DNA from: Sabellastarte sp. h YS-2021
Taxonomy: Eukaryota > Annelida > Polychaeta > Sabellida > Sabellidae
Assembly (NCBI GenBank): GCA_964017235.1
Contig: OZ024936.1
Span: forward strand, 13,244,496-13,308,495
Direction: 5' to 3'
DNA: 64,000 bases
Within the stretch, counting starts at the first letter, position 1, and each line of letters opens with the position of its first letter. The notes under the pieces were generated by a model. The model was given only the letters and a program-made list of their open reading frames with translations, had not been told where the DNA came from and ran no database searches. Positions 49,701-62,946 of this stretch are shown in pieces. The position numbers and the translations under genes are program-made.

Positions 49701-52700
49701 AAATGGGGATTTCGTCGTACATGTGTAGATGCATTACCCTCGAGTACGCCAATTTTGGTCGTTCCGAGGGACACCAATTTTTTTCCACCAATGGATAGAG
49801 TGGTCCAGTCTGAGTCTATACAATATAACAGGGTAGGGTCTAAAGACCTTAATTTCGTAGATATGAGCAGAAACAGTATTTCCCATTGATTTTAAATGGG
49901 GATTTTGCCATGCATATACACTAGTACAGGTGCCTTACCATCGAGTACGCCAATTTTGGTCGTTCCGAGGGACACCAATTTTTTTCCACCAATGGATAGA
50001 GTGGTCCAGTCTGAGTCTATACAATATAACAGGGTAGGGTCTAAAGACCTTAATTTCGTAGATATGAGCAGAAACAGTATTTCCCATTGATTTTAAATGG
50101 GGATTTCGTCGTACATGTGTAGATGCCTTGCCATCGAGTACGCCAATTTTGGTCGTTCTGAGGGACACCAATTTTTTTCCACCAATGGATAGAGTGGTCC
50201 AGTCTGAGTCTATACAATATAACAGGGTAGGGTCTAAAGACCTTAATTTCGTAGATATGAGCAAAAACAGTATTTCCCATTGATTTTAAATGGGGATTTC
50301 GTCGTACATGTGTAGATGCCTTACCATCGAGTACGCCAATTTTGGTCGTTCCGAGGGACACCAATTTTTTTCTACCAATGGATAGAGTGGTCCAGTCTGA
50401 GTCTATACAATATAACAGGGTAGGGTCTAAAGACCTTAATTTCGTAGATATGAGCAGAAACAGTATTTCCCATTGATTTTAAATGGGGCTTTCGTCGTAC
50501 ATGTGTAGATGCCTTACCATCGAGTACGCCAATTTTGGTCGTTCCGAGGGACACCAATTTTTTTCCACCAATGGATAGAGTGGTCCAGTCTGAGTCTATA
50601 CAATATAGCAGGGTAGGGTCTAAAGACCTTAATTTCGTAGATATGAGCAAAAACAGTATTTCCCATTGATTTTAAATGGGGATTTCGTCGTACATGTGTA
50701 GATGCCTTACCATCGAGTACGCCAATTTTGGTCGTTCCGAGGGACACCAATTTTTTTCCACCAATGGATAGAGTGGTCCAGTCTGAGTCTATACAATATA
50801 ACAGGGTAGGGTCTAAAGACCTTAATTTCGTAGATATGAGCAGAAACAGTATTTCCCATTGATTTTAAATAGGGATTTTGCCATGCATATACACTAGTAC
50901 AGGTGCCTTACCATCGAGTACGCCAATTTTGGTCGTTCCGAGGGACACCAATTTTTTTCCACCAATGGATAGAGTGGTCCAGTCTGAGTCTATACAATAT
51001 AACAGGGTAGGGTGTAAAGACCTTAATTTCGTAGATTTGAGCAGAAACAGTATTTCCCATTGATTTTAAATGGGGATTTCGTCGTACATGTGTAGATGCC
51101 TTACCCTCGAGTACGCCAATTTTGGTCGTTCCGAGGGACACCAATTTTTTTCCACCAATGGATAGAGTGGTCCAGTCTGAGTCTATACAATATAACAGGG
51201 TAGGGTCTAAAGACCTTAATTTCGTAGATATGAGCAGAAACAGTATTTCCCATTGATTTTAAATGGGGATTTCGTCGTACATGTGTAGATGCCTTACCAT
51301 CGAGTACGCCAATTTTGGTCGTTCTGAGGGACACCAATTTTTTTCCACCAATGGATAGAGTGGTCCAGTCTGAGTCTATACAATATAACAGGGTAGGGTC
51401 TAAAGACCTTAATTTCGTAGATATGAGCAGAAACAGTATTTCCCATTGATTTTAAATGGGGATTTCGTCGTACATGTGTAGATGCCTTACCATCGAGTAC
51501 GCCAATTTTGGTCGTTCCGAGGGACACCAATTTTTTTCCACCAATGGATAGAGTGGTCCAGTCTGAGTCTATACAATATAACAGGGTAGGGTCTAAAGAC
51601 CTTAATTTCGTAGATATGAGCAGAAACAGTATTTCCCATTGATTTTAAATGGGGATTTCGTCGTACATGTGTAGATGCCTTACCATCGAGTACGCCAATT
51701 TTGGTCGTTCCGAGGGACACCAATTTTTTTCCACCAATGGATAGAGTGGTCCAGTCTGAGTCTATACAATATAACAGGGTAGGGTCTAAAGACCTTAATT
51801 TCGTAGATATGAGCAGAAACAGTATTTCCCATTGATTTTAAATGGGGATTTCGTCGTACATGTGTAGATGCCTTACCATCGAGTACGCCAATTTTGGTCG
51901 TTCCGAGGGACACCAATTTTTTTCCACCAATGGATAGAGTGGTCCAGTCTGAGTCTATACAATATAGCAGGGTAGGGTCTAAAGACCTTAATTTCGTAGA
52001 TATGAGCAAAAACAGTATTTCCCATTGATTTTAAATGGGGATTTCGTCGTACATGTGTAGATGCCTTACCATCGAGTACGCCAATTTTGGTCGTTCCGAG
52101 GGACACCAATTTTTTTCCACCAATGGATAGAGTGGTCCAGTCTGAGTCTATACAATATAACAGGGTAGGGTCTAAAGACCTTAATTTCGTAGATATGAGC
52201 AGAAACAGTATTTCCCATTGATTTTCAATAGGGATTTTGCCATGCATATACACTAGTACAGGTGCCTTACCATCGAGTACGCCAATTTTGGTCGTTCCGA
52301 GGGACACCAATTTTTTTCCACCAATGGATAGAGTGGTCCAGTCTGAGTCTATACAATATAACAGGGTAGGGTGTAAAGACCTTAATTTCGTAGATATGAG
52401 CAGAAACAGTATTTCCCATTGATTTTAAATGGGGATTTCGTCGTACATGTGTAGATGCATTACCCTCGAGTACGCCAATTTTGGTCGTTCCGAGGGACAC
52501 CAATTTTTTTCCACCAATGGATAGAGTGGTCCAGTCTGAGTCTATACAATATAACAGGGTAGGGTCTAAAGACCTTAATTTCGTAGATATGAGCAGAAAC
52601 AGTATTTCCCATTGATTTTAAATGGGGATTTCGTCGTACATGTGTAGATGCCTTACCATCGAGTACGCCAATTTTGGTCGTTCCGAGGGACACCAATTTT

Positions 52701-53586
52701 TTTCCACCAATGGATAGAGTGGTCCAGTCTGAGTCTATACAATATAACAGGGTAGGGTCTAAAGACCTTAATTTCGTAGATATGAGCAGAAACAGTATTT
52801 CCCATTGATTTTAAATGGGGATTTCGTCGTACATGTGTAGATGCCTTGCCATCGAGTACGCCAATTTTGGTCGTTCTGAGGGACACCAATTTTTTTCCAC
52901 CAATGGATAGAGTGGTCCAGTCTGAGTCTATACAATATAACAGGGTAGGGTCTAAAGACCTTAATTTCGTAGATATGAGCAAAAACAGTATTTCCCATTG
53001 ATTTTAAATGGGGATTTCGTCGTACATGTGTAGATGCCTTACCATCGAGTACGCCAATTTTGGTCGTTCCGAGGGACACCAATTTTTTTCTACCAATGGA
53101 TAGAGTGGTCCAGTCTGAGTCTATACAATATAACAGGGTAGGGTCTAAAGACCTTAATTTCATAGATATGAGCAGAAACAGTATTTCCCATTGATTTTAA
53201 ATGGGGATTTCGTCGTACATGTGTAGATGCCTTACCATCGAGTACGCCAATTTTGGTCGTTCCGAGGGACACCAATTTTTTTCCACCAATGGATAGAGTG
53301 GTCCAGTCTGAGTCTATACAATATAGCAGGGTAGGGTCTAAAGACCTTAATTTCGTAGATATGAGCAAAAACAGTATTTCCCATTGATTTTTAATGGGGA
53401 TTTCGTCGTACATGTGTAGATGCCTTACCATCGAGTACGCCAATTTTGGTCGTTCCGAGGGACACCAATTTTTTTCCACCAATGGATAGAGTGGTCCAGT
53501 CTGAGTCTATACAATATAACAGGGTAGGGTCTAAAGACCTTAATTTCGTAGATATGAGCAGAAACAGTATTTCCCATTGATTTTAA
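46776..53586 (+). repeat. 13/14-mer higher-order repeat (2533 then 2726 bp)
   Basis: B starts are 46776, 47363, 48336, 49502, 49896, 50869 and 52228. B AAAA B AAAAA B A (3 B and 10 A, 2533 bp) at 47363-49895 is repeated from 49896. GGGGCTTTCG (about 47955 and 50488) marks the pair. After about 51.5 kb an extra A makes the offset 2726 (49502 to 52228), marked by GATGCATTACC (about 49730 and 52456). At 52622 an A monomer replaces the expected B, so the offset becomes 2718. One ATGGGG B at 47363 has TTTTTTACCACC where the consensus has TTTTTTTCCACC. Confidence 0.88.
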
Positions 53587-56500
53587 ATAGGGATTTTGCC
53601 ATGCATATACACTAGTACAGGTGCCTTACCATCGAGTACGCCAATTTTGGTCGTTCCGAGGGACACCAATTTTTTTCCACCAATGGATAGAGTGGTCCAG
53701 TCTGAGTCTATACAATATAACAGGGTAGGGTGTAAAGACCTTAATTTCGTAGATTTGAGCAGAAACAGTATTTCCCATTGATTTTAAATGGGGATTTCGT
53801 CGTACATGTGTAGATGCCTTACCATCGAGTACGCCAATTTTGGTCGTTCTGAGGGACACCAATTTTTTTCCACCAATGGATAGAGTGGTCCAGTCTGAGT
53901 CTATACAATATAACAGGGTAGGGTCTAAAGACCTTAATTTCGTAGATATGAGCAGAAACAGTATTTCCCATTGATTTTAAATGGGGATTTCGTCGTACAT
54001 GTGTAGATGCCTTACCATCGAGTACGCCAATTTTGGTCGTTCCGAGGGACACCAATTTTTTTCTACCAATGGATAGAGTGGTCCAGTCTGAGTCTATACA
54101 ATATAACAGGGTAGGGTCTAAAGACCTTAATTTCGTAGATATGAGCAGAAACAGTATTTCCCATTGATTTTAAATGGGGATTTCGTCGTACATGTGTAGA
54201 TGCCTTACCATCGAGTACGCCAATTTTGGTCGTTCCGAGGGACACCAATTTTTTTCCACCAATGGATAGAGTGGTCCAGTCTGAGTCTATACAATATAGC
54301 AGGGTAGGGTCTAAAGACCTTAATTTCGTAGATATGAGCAAAAACAGTATTTCCCATTGATTTTAAATGGGGATTTCGTCGTACATGTGTAGATGCCTTA
54401 CCATCGAGTACGCCAATTTTGGTCGTTCCGAGGGACACCAATTTTTTTCCACCAATGGATAGAGTGGTCCAGTCTGAGTCTATACAATATAACAGGGTAG
54501 GGTCTAAAGACCTTAATTTCGTAGATATGAGCAGAAACAGTATTTCCCATTGATTTTAAATAGGGATTTTGCCATGCATATACACTAGTACAGGTGCCTT
54601 ACCATCGAGTACGCCAATTTTGGTCGTTCCGAGGGACACCAATTTTTTTCCACCAATGGATAGAGTGGTCCAGTCTGAGTCTATACAATATAACAGGGTA
54701 GGGTCTAAAGACCTTAATTTCGTAGATATGAGCAGAAACAGTATTTCCCATTGATTTTAAATGGGGATTTCGTCGTACATGTGTAGATGCCTTACCATCG
54801 AGTACGCCAATTTTGGTCGTTCTGAGGGACACCAATTTTTTTCCACCAATGGATAGAGTGGTCCAGTCTGAGTCTATACAATATAACAGGGTAGGGTCTA
54901 AAGACCTTAATTTCGTAGATATGAGCAGAAACAGTATTTCCCATTGATTTTAAATGGGGATTTCGTCGTACATGTGTAGATGCCTTACCATCGAGTACGC
55001 CAATTTTGGTCGTTCCGAGGGACACCAATTTTTTTCTACCAATGGATAGAGTGGTCCAGTCTGAGTCTATACAATATAACAGGGTAGGGTCTAAAGACCT
55101 TAATTTCGTAGATATGAGCAGAAACAGTATTTCCCATTGATTTTAAATGGGGATTTCGTCGTACATGTGTAGATGCCTTACCATCGAGTACGCCAATTTT
55201 GGTCGTTCCGAGGGACACCAATTTTTTTCCACCAATGGATAGAGTGGTCCAGTCTGAGTCTATACAATATAGCAGGGTAGGGTCTAAAGACCTTAATTTC
55301 GTAGATATGAGCAAAAACAGTATTTCCCATTGATTTTAAATGGGGATTTCGTCGTACATGTGTAGATGCCTTACCATCGAGTACGCCAATTTTGGTCGTT
55401 CCGAGGGACACCAATTTTTTTCCACCAATGGATAGAGTGGTCCAGTCTGAGTCTATACAATATAACAGGGTAGGGTCTAAAGACCTTAATTTCGTAGATA
55501 TGAGCAGAAACAGTATTTCCCATTGATTTTCAATAGGGATTTTGCCATGCATATACACTAGTACAGGTGCCTTACCATCGAGTACGCCAATTTTGGTCGT
55601 TCCGAGGGACACCAATTTTTTTCCACCAATGGATAGAGTGGTCCAGTCTGAGTCTATACAATATAACAGGGTAGGGTGTAAAGACCTTAATTTCGTAGAT
55701 ATGAGCAGAAACAGTATTTCCCATTGATTTTAAATGGGGATTTCGTCGTACATGTGTAGATGCCTTACCCTCGAGTACGCCAATTTTGGTCGTTCCGAGG
55801 GACACCAATTTTTTTCCACCAATGGATAGAGTGGTCCAGTCTGAGTCTATACAATATAACAGGGTAGGGTCTAAAGACCTTAATTTCGTAGATATGAGCA
55901 AAAACAGTATTTCCCATTGATTTTAAATGGGGATTTCGTCGTACATGTGTAGATGCCTTACCATCGAGTACGCCAATTTTGGTCGTTCCGAGGGACACCA
56001 ATTTTTTTCCACCAATGGATAGAGTGGTCCAGTCTGAGTCTATACAATATAACAGGGTAGGGTCTAAAGACCTTAATTTCGTAGATATGAGCAGAAACAG
56101 TATTTCCCATTGATTTTAAATGGGGATTTCGTCGTACATGTGTAGATGCCTTACCATCGAGTACGCCAATTTTGGTCGTTCCGAGGGACACCAATTTTTT
56201 TCCACCAATGGATAGAGTGGTCCAGTCTGAGTCTATACAATATAACAGGGTAGGGTCTAAAGACCTTAATTTCGTAGATATGAGCAGAAACAGTATTTCC
56301 CATTGATTTTAAATGGGGATTTCGTCGTACATGTGTAGATGCCTTACCATCGAGTACGCCAATTTTGGTCGTTCCGAGGGACACCAATTTTTTTCCACCA
56401 ATGGATAGAGTGGTCCAGTCTGAGTCTATACAATATAACAGGGTAGGGTCTAAAGACCTTAATTTCGTAGATATGAGCAGAAACAGTATTTCCCATTGAT

Positions 56501-57478
56501 TTTCAATAGGGATTTTGCCATGCATATACACTAGTACAGGTGCCTTACCATCGAGTACGCCAATTTTGGTCGTTCCGAGGGACACCAATTTTTTTCCACC
56601 AATGGATAGAGTGGTCCAGTCTGAGTCTATACAATATAACAGGGTAGGGTGTAAAGACCTTAATTTCGTAGATATGAGCAGAAACAGTATTTCCCATTGA
56701 TTTTAAATGGGGATTTCGTCGTACATGTGTAGATGCCTTACCCTCGAGTACGCCAATTTTGGTCGTTCCGAGGGACACCAATTTTTTTCCACCAATGGAT
56801 AGAGTGGTCCAGTCTGAGTCTATACAATATAACAGGGTAGGGTCTAAAGACCTTAATTTCGTAGATATGAGCAAAAACAGTATTTCCCATTGATTTTAAA
56901 TGGGGATTTCGTCGTACATGTGTAGATGCCTTACCATCGAGTACGCCAATTTTGGTCGTTCCGAGGGACACCAATTTTTTTCCACCAATGGATAGAGTGG
57001 TCCAGTCTGAGTCTATACAATATAACAGGGTAGGGTCTAAAGACCTTAATTTCGTAGATATGAGCAGAAACAGTATTTCCCATTGATTTTAAATGGGGAT
57101 TTCGTCGTACATGTGTAGATGCCTTACCATCGAGTACGCCAATTTTGGTCGTTCCGAGGGACACCAATTTTTTTCCACCAATGGATAGAGTGGTCCAGTC
57201 TGAGTCTATACAATATAACAGGGTAGGGTCTAAAGACCTTAATTTCGTAGATATGAGCAGAAACAGTATTTCCCATTGATTTTAAATGGGGATTTCGTCG
57301 TACATGTGTAGATGCCTTACCATCGAGTACGCCAATTTTGGTCGTTCCGAGGGACACCAATTTTTTTCCACCAATGGATAGAGTGGTCCAGTCTGAGTCT
57401 ATACAATATAACAGGGTAGGGTCTAAAGACCTTAATTTCGTAGATATGAGCAGAAACAGTATTTCCCATTGATTTTAA
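53587..57478 (+). repeat. Four consecutive B+4A pentamers (973 bp each)
   Basis: B starts at 53587, 54560, 55533 and 56506, each followed by exactly four A monomers, and the next B is at 57479. The first two pentamers (ATAGGG after TTTAA) resemble each other, as do the last two (ATAGGG after TTTCA, then GGTGTAAAG). Each pair looks like its own duplication. ATATAGCAGGG with GAGCAAAAAC occurs at about 54297 and 55269, the last ATATAGC copies in the window. This is the most regular stretch and shows the basic pentamer most plainly. Confidence 0.92.
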
Positions 57479-60413
57479 ATGGGGATTTTGCCATGCATAT
57501 ACACTAGTACAGGTGCCTTACCATCGAGTACGCCAATTTTGGTCGTTCCGAGGGACACCAATTTTTTTCCACCAATGGATAGAGTGGTCCAGTCTGAGTC
57601 TATACAATATAACAGGGTAGGGTCTAAAGACCTTAATTTCGTAGATATGAGCAGAAACAGTATTTCCCATTGATTTTAAATGGGGATTTTGTCGTACATG
57701 TGTAGATGCCTTGCCATCGAGTACGCCAATTTTGGTCGTTCTGAGGGACACCAATTTTTTTCCACCAATGGATAGAGTGGTCCAGTCTGAGTCTATACAA
57801 TATAACAGGGTAGGGTCTAAAGACCTTAATTTCGTAGATATGAGCAAAAACAGTATTTCCCATTGATTTTAAATGGGGATTTCGTCGTACATGTGTAGAT
57901 GCCTTACCATCGAGTACGCCAATTTTGGTCGTTCCGAGGGACACCAATTTTTTTCCACCAATGGATAGAGTGGTCCAGTCTGAGTCTATACAATATAACA
58001 GGGTAGGGTCTAAAGACCTTAATTTCGTAGATATGAGCAGAAACAGTATTTCCCATTGATTTTAAATGGGGATTTTGCCATGCATATACACTAGTACAGG
58101 TGCCTTACCATGGAGTACGCCAATTTTGGTCGTTCCGAGGGACACCAATTTTTTTCCACCAATGGATAGAGTGGTCCAGTCTGAGTCTATACAATATAAC
58201 AGGGTAGGGTCTAAAGACCTTAATTTCGTAGATATGAGCAGAAACAGTATTTCCCATTGATTTTAAATGGGGATTTCGTCGTACATGTGTAGATGCCTTG
58301 CCATCGAGTACACCAATTTTGGTCGTTATGAGGGACACCAATTTTTTTCCACCAATGGATAGAGTGGTCCAGTCTGAGTCTATACAATATAACAGGGTAG
58401 GGTCTAAAGACCTTAATTTCGTAGATATGAGCAGAAACAGTATTTCCCATTGATTTTCAATAGGGATTTTGCCATGCATATACACTAGTACAGGTGCCTT
58501 ACCATCGAGTACGCCAATTTTGGTCGTTCCGAGGGACACCAATTTTTTTCCACCAATGGATAGAGTGGTCCAGTCTGAGTCTATACAATATAACAGGGTA
58601 GGGTGTAAAGACCTTAATTTCGTAGATATGAGCAGAAACAGTATTTCCCATTGATTTTAAATGGGGATTTCGTCGTACATGTGTAGATGCCTTACCCTCG
58701 AGTACGCCAATTTTGGTCGTTCCGAGGGACACCAATTTTTTTCCACCAATGGATAGAGTGGTCCAGTCTGAGTCTATACAATATAACAGGGTAGGGTCTA
58801 AAGACCTTAATTTCGTAGATATGAGCAAAAACAGTATTTCCCATTGATTTTAAATGGGGATTTCGTCGTACATGTGTAGATGCCTTACCATCGAGTACGC
58901 CAATTTTGGTCGTTCCGAGGGACACCAATTTTTTTCCACCAATGGATAGAGTGGTCCAGTCTGAGTCTATACAATATAACAGGGTAGGGTCTAAAGACCT
59001 TAATTTCGTAGATATGAGCAGAAACAGTATTTCCCATTGATTTTAAATGGGGATTTCGTCGTACATGTGTAGATGCCTTACCATCGAGTACGCCAATTTT
59101 GGTCGTTCCGAGGGACACCAATTTTTTTCCACCAATGGATAGAGTGGTCCAGTCTGAGTCTATACAATATAACAGGGTAGGGTCTAAAGACCTTAATTTC
59201 GTAGATATGAGCAGAAACAGTATTTCCCATTGATTTTAAATGGGGATTTCGTCGTACATGTGTAGATGCCTTACCATCGAGTACGCCAATTTTGGTCGTT
59301 CCGAGGGACACCAATTTTTTTCCACCAATGGATAGAGTGGTCCAGTCTGAGTCTATACAATATAACAGGGTAGGGTCTAAAGACCTTAATTTCGTAGATA
59401 TGAGCAGAAACAGTATTTCCCATTGATTTTAAATGGGGATTTTGCCATGCATATACACTAGTACAGGTGCCTTACCATCGAGTACGCCAATTTTGGTCGT
59501 TCCGAGGGACACCAATTTTTTTCCACCAATGGATAGAGTGGTCCAGTCTGAGTCTATACAATATAACAGGGTAGGGTCTAAAGACCTTAATTTCGTAGAT
59601 ATGAGCAGAAACAGTATTTCCCATTGATTTTAAATGGGGATTTTGTCGTACATGTGTAGATGCCTTGCCATCGAGTACGCCAATTTTGGTCGTTCTGAGG
59701 GACACCAATTTTTTTCCACCAATGGATAGAGTGGTCCAGTCTGAGTCTATACAATATAACAGGGTAGGGTCTAAAGACCTTAATTTCGTAGATATGAGCA
59801 AAAACAGTATTTCCCATTGATTTTAAATGGGGATTTCGTCGTACATGTGTAGATGCCTTACCATCGAGTACGCCAATTTTGGTCGTTCCGAGGGACACCA
59901 ATTTTTTTCCACCAATGGATAGAGTGGTCCAGTCTGAGTCTATACAATATAACAGGGTAGGGTCTAAAGACCTTAATTTCGTAGATATGAGCAGAAACAG
60001 TATTTCCCATTGATTTTAAATGGGGATTTTGCCATGCATATACACTAGTACAGGTGCCTTACCATCGAGTACGCCAATTTTGGTCGTTCCGAGGGACACC
60101 AATTTTTTTCCACCAATGGATAGAGTGGTCCAGTCTGAGTCTATACAATATAACAGGGTAGGGTCTAAAGACCTTAATTTCGTAGATATGAGCAGAAACA
60201 GTATTTCCCATTGATTTTAAATGGGGATTTCGTCGTACATGTGTAGATGCCTTGCCATCGAGTACACCAATTTTGGTCGTTCTGAGGGACACCAATTTTT
60301 TTCCACCAATGGATAGAGTGGTCCAGTCTGAGTCTATACAATATAACAGGGTAGGGTCTAAAGACCTTAATTTCGTAGATATGAGCAAAAACAGTATTTC
60401 CCATTGATTTTAA
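56506..60413 (+). repeat. 10-mer higher-order repeat, two copies of 1954 bp
   Basis: B AAAA B AA B A (3 B and 7 A) occurs at 56506-58459 and 58460-60413. B starts are 56506, 57479, 58066 and 58460, 59433, 60020. TTTTGTCG in an A cassette (57689 and 59643) and CACCAATTTTGG (58310 and 60264) mark the pair. The copies differ in the third B (58066 has CCATGG, 60020 has CCATCG) and at about 58327, where GGTCGTTATGAGG is private. Here ATGGGG-type B monomers return after the ATAGGG core. Confidence 0.9.
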
Positions 60414-61595
60414 ATGGGGATTTCGTCGTACATGTGTAGATGCCTTACCATCGAGTACGCCAATTTTGGTCGTTCCGAGGGACACCAATTTTCTTCCACC
60501 AATGGATAGAGTGGTCCAGTCTGAGTCTATACAATATAACAGGGTAGGGTCTAAAGACCTTAATTTCGTAGATATGAGCAGAAACAGTATTTCCCATTGA
60601 TTTTAAATGGGGATTTCGTCGTACATGTGTAGATGCCTTACCATCGAGTACGCCAATTTTGGTCGTTCCGAGGGACACCAATTTTTTTCCACCAATGGAT
60701 AGAGTGGTCCAGTCTGAGTCTATACAATATAACAGGGTAGGGTCTAAAGACCTTAATTTCGTAGATATGAGCAGAAACAGTATTTCCCATTGATTTTAAA
60801 TGGGGATTTCGTCGTACATGTGTAGATGCCTTACCATCGAGTACGCCAATTTTGGTCGTTCCGAGGGACACCAATTTTTTTCCACCAATGGATAGAGTGG
60901 TCCAGTCTGAGTCTATACAATATAACAGGGTAGGGTCTAAAGACCTTAATTTCGTAGATATGAGCAGAAATAGTATTTCCCATTGATTTTAAATGGGGAT
61001 TTTGCCATGCATATACACTAGTACAGGTGCCTTACCATCGAGTACGCCAATTTTGGTCGTTCCGAGGGACACCAATTTTTTTCCACCAATGGATAGAGTG
61101 GTCCAGTCTGAGTCTATACAATATAACAGGGTAGGGTCCAAAGACCTTAATTTTGTAGATATGAGCAGAAACAGTATTTCTCATTGATTTTAAATGGGGA
61201 TTTTGCCATGCATATACACTAGTACAGCTGCCTTACCATTGAGTACGCCAATTTTGGTCGTTCCGAGGGACACCAATTTTTTTCCACCAATGGATAGAGT
61301 GGTCCAGTCTGAGTCTATACAATATAACAGGGTAGGGTCTAAAGACCTTAATTTCGTAGATATGAGCAGAAACAGTATTTCCCATTGATTTTAAATGGGG
61401 ATTTTGCCATGCATATACACTAGTACAGGTGCCTTACCATTGAGTACGCCAATTTTGGTCGTTCCGAGGGACACCAATTTTTTTCCACCAATGGATAGAG
61501 TGGTCCAGTCTGAGTCTATACAATATAACAGGGTAGGGTCTAAAGACCTTAATTTCGTAGATATGAGCAGAAACAGTATTTCCCATTGATTTTAA
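60414..61595 (+). repeat. Three A, then three adjacent B monomers
   Basis: Three A monomers (60414, 60607, 60800) are followed by B monomers at 60993, 61194 and 61395 with no A between. BBB clusters also occur at 1697-2299 and 14595-15197. All three B copies here are ATGGGG type. The first has GGTCCAAAG with AATTTTGTAG and a private TTTCTCATTG near 61177. The second has ACAGCTG and CCATTGAG, the third CCATTGAG. These states match the left flank, not the core. A T-to-C change at about 60493 interrupts the T7 tract of one A. Confidence 0.88.
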
Positions 61596-62946
61596 ATGGG
61601 GATTTCGTCGTACATGTGTAGATGCCTTACCATCGAGTACGCCAATTTTGGTCGTTCCGAGGGACACCAATTTTTTTCCACCAATGGATAGAGTAGTCCA
61701 GTCTGAGTCTATACAATATAACAGGGTAGGGTCTAAAGACCTTAATTTCGTAGATATGAGCAGAAACAGTATTTCCCATTGATTTTAAATGGGGATTTCG
61801 TCGTACATGTGTAGATGCCTTACCATCGAGTACGCCAATTTTGGTCGTTCCGAGGGACACCAATTTTTTTCCACCAATGGATAGAGTGGTCCAGTCTGAG
61901 TCTATACAATATAACAGGGTAGGGTCTAAAGACCTTAATTTCGTAGATATGAGCAGAAACAGTATTTCCCATTGATTTTAAATGGGGATTTTGTCATACA
62001 TGTGTAGATGCCTTACCATCGAGTACGCCAATTTTGGTCGTACCGAGGGACACCAATTTTTTTCCACCATTGGATAGAGTGGTCCAGTCTGAGTCTATAC
62101 AATATAACAGGGTAGGGTCTAAAGACCTTAATTTCGTAGATATGAGCAGAAACAGTATTTCCCATTGATTTTAAATGGGGATTTCGTCGTACATGTGTAG
62201 ATGCCTTACCATCGAGTACGCCAATTTTGGTCGTTCCGAGGGACACCAATTTTTTTCCACCAATGGATAGAGTGGTCCAGTCTGAGTCTATACAATATAA
62301 CAGGGTAGGGTCTAAAGACCTTAATTTCGTAGATATGAGCAGAAACAGTATTTCCCATTGATTTTAACTGGGGATTTCGTCGTACATGTGTAGATGCCTT
62401 ACCATCGAATACGCCAATTTTGGTCGTTCCGAGGGACACCAATTTTTTTCCACCAATGGATAGAGTGGTCCAGTCTGAGTCTATACAATATAACAGGGTA
62501 GGGTCTAAAGACCTTAATTTCGTAGATATGAGCAGAAACAGTATTTCCCATTGATTTTAAATGGGGATTTCGTCGTACATGTGTAGATGCCTTACCATCG
62601 AGTACGCCAATTTTGGTCGTTCCGAGGGACACCAATTTTTTTCCACCAATGGATAGAGTGGTCCAGTCTGAGTCTATACAATATAACAGAGTAGGGTCTA
62701 AAGACCTTAATTTTGTAGATATGAGCAGAAACAGTATTTCCCATTGATTTTAAATGGGGATTTCGTCGTACATGTGTAGATGCCTTACCATCGAGTACGC
62801 CAATTTTGGTCGTTCCGAGGGACACCAATTTTTTTCCACCAATTGATAGAGTGGTCCAGTCTGAGTCTATACAATATAACAGGGTAGGGTGTAAAGACCT
62901 TAATTTCGTAGATATGAGCAGAAACAGTATTTCCCATTTATTTTAA
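61596..62946 (+). repeat. Seven A monomers with raised private variation
   Basis: Seven A monomers in a row (7 x 193 = 1351 bp) carry many changes not seen elsewhere: GGTCGTACCG (about 62036), CCACCATTGG (about 62085), TTTTAACTGGGG (about 62362), CATCGAATACG (about 62403), AACAGAGTAGG (about 62686), CCAATTGATAG (about 62840) and CCCATTTATTTT (about 62934). They also have TTTTGTCATA (about 61988) and GAGTAGTCC (61692), which occur in other contexts. No length change occurs. This is the least homogenised part of the window. Confidence 0.87.

Noticed and set aside
61596-62946. Mobile element insertion causing the irregular run
   Set aside because: The segment is exactly seven 193 bp monomers, with only base substitutions. 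There are no terminal repeats, target-site duplications or foreign sequence.
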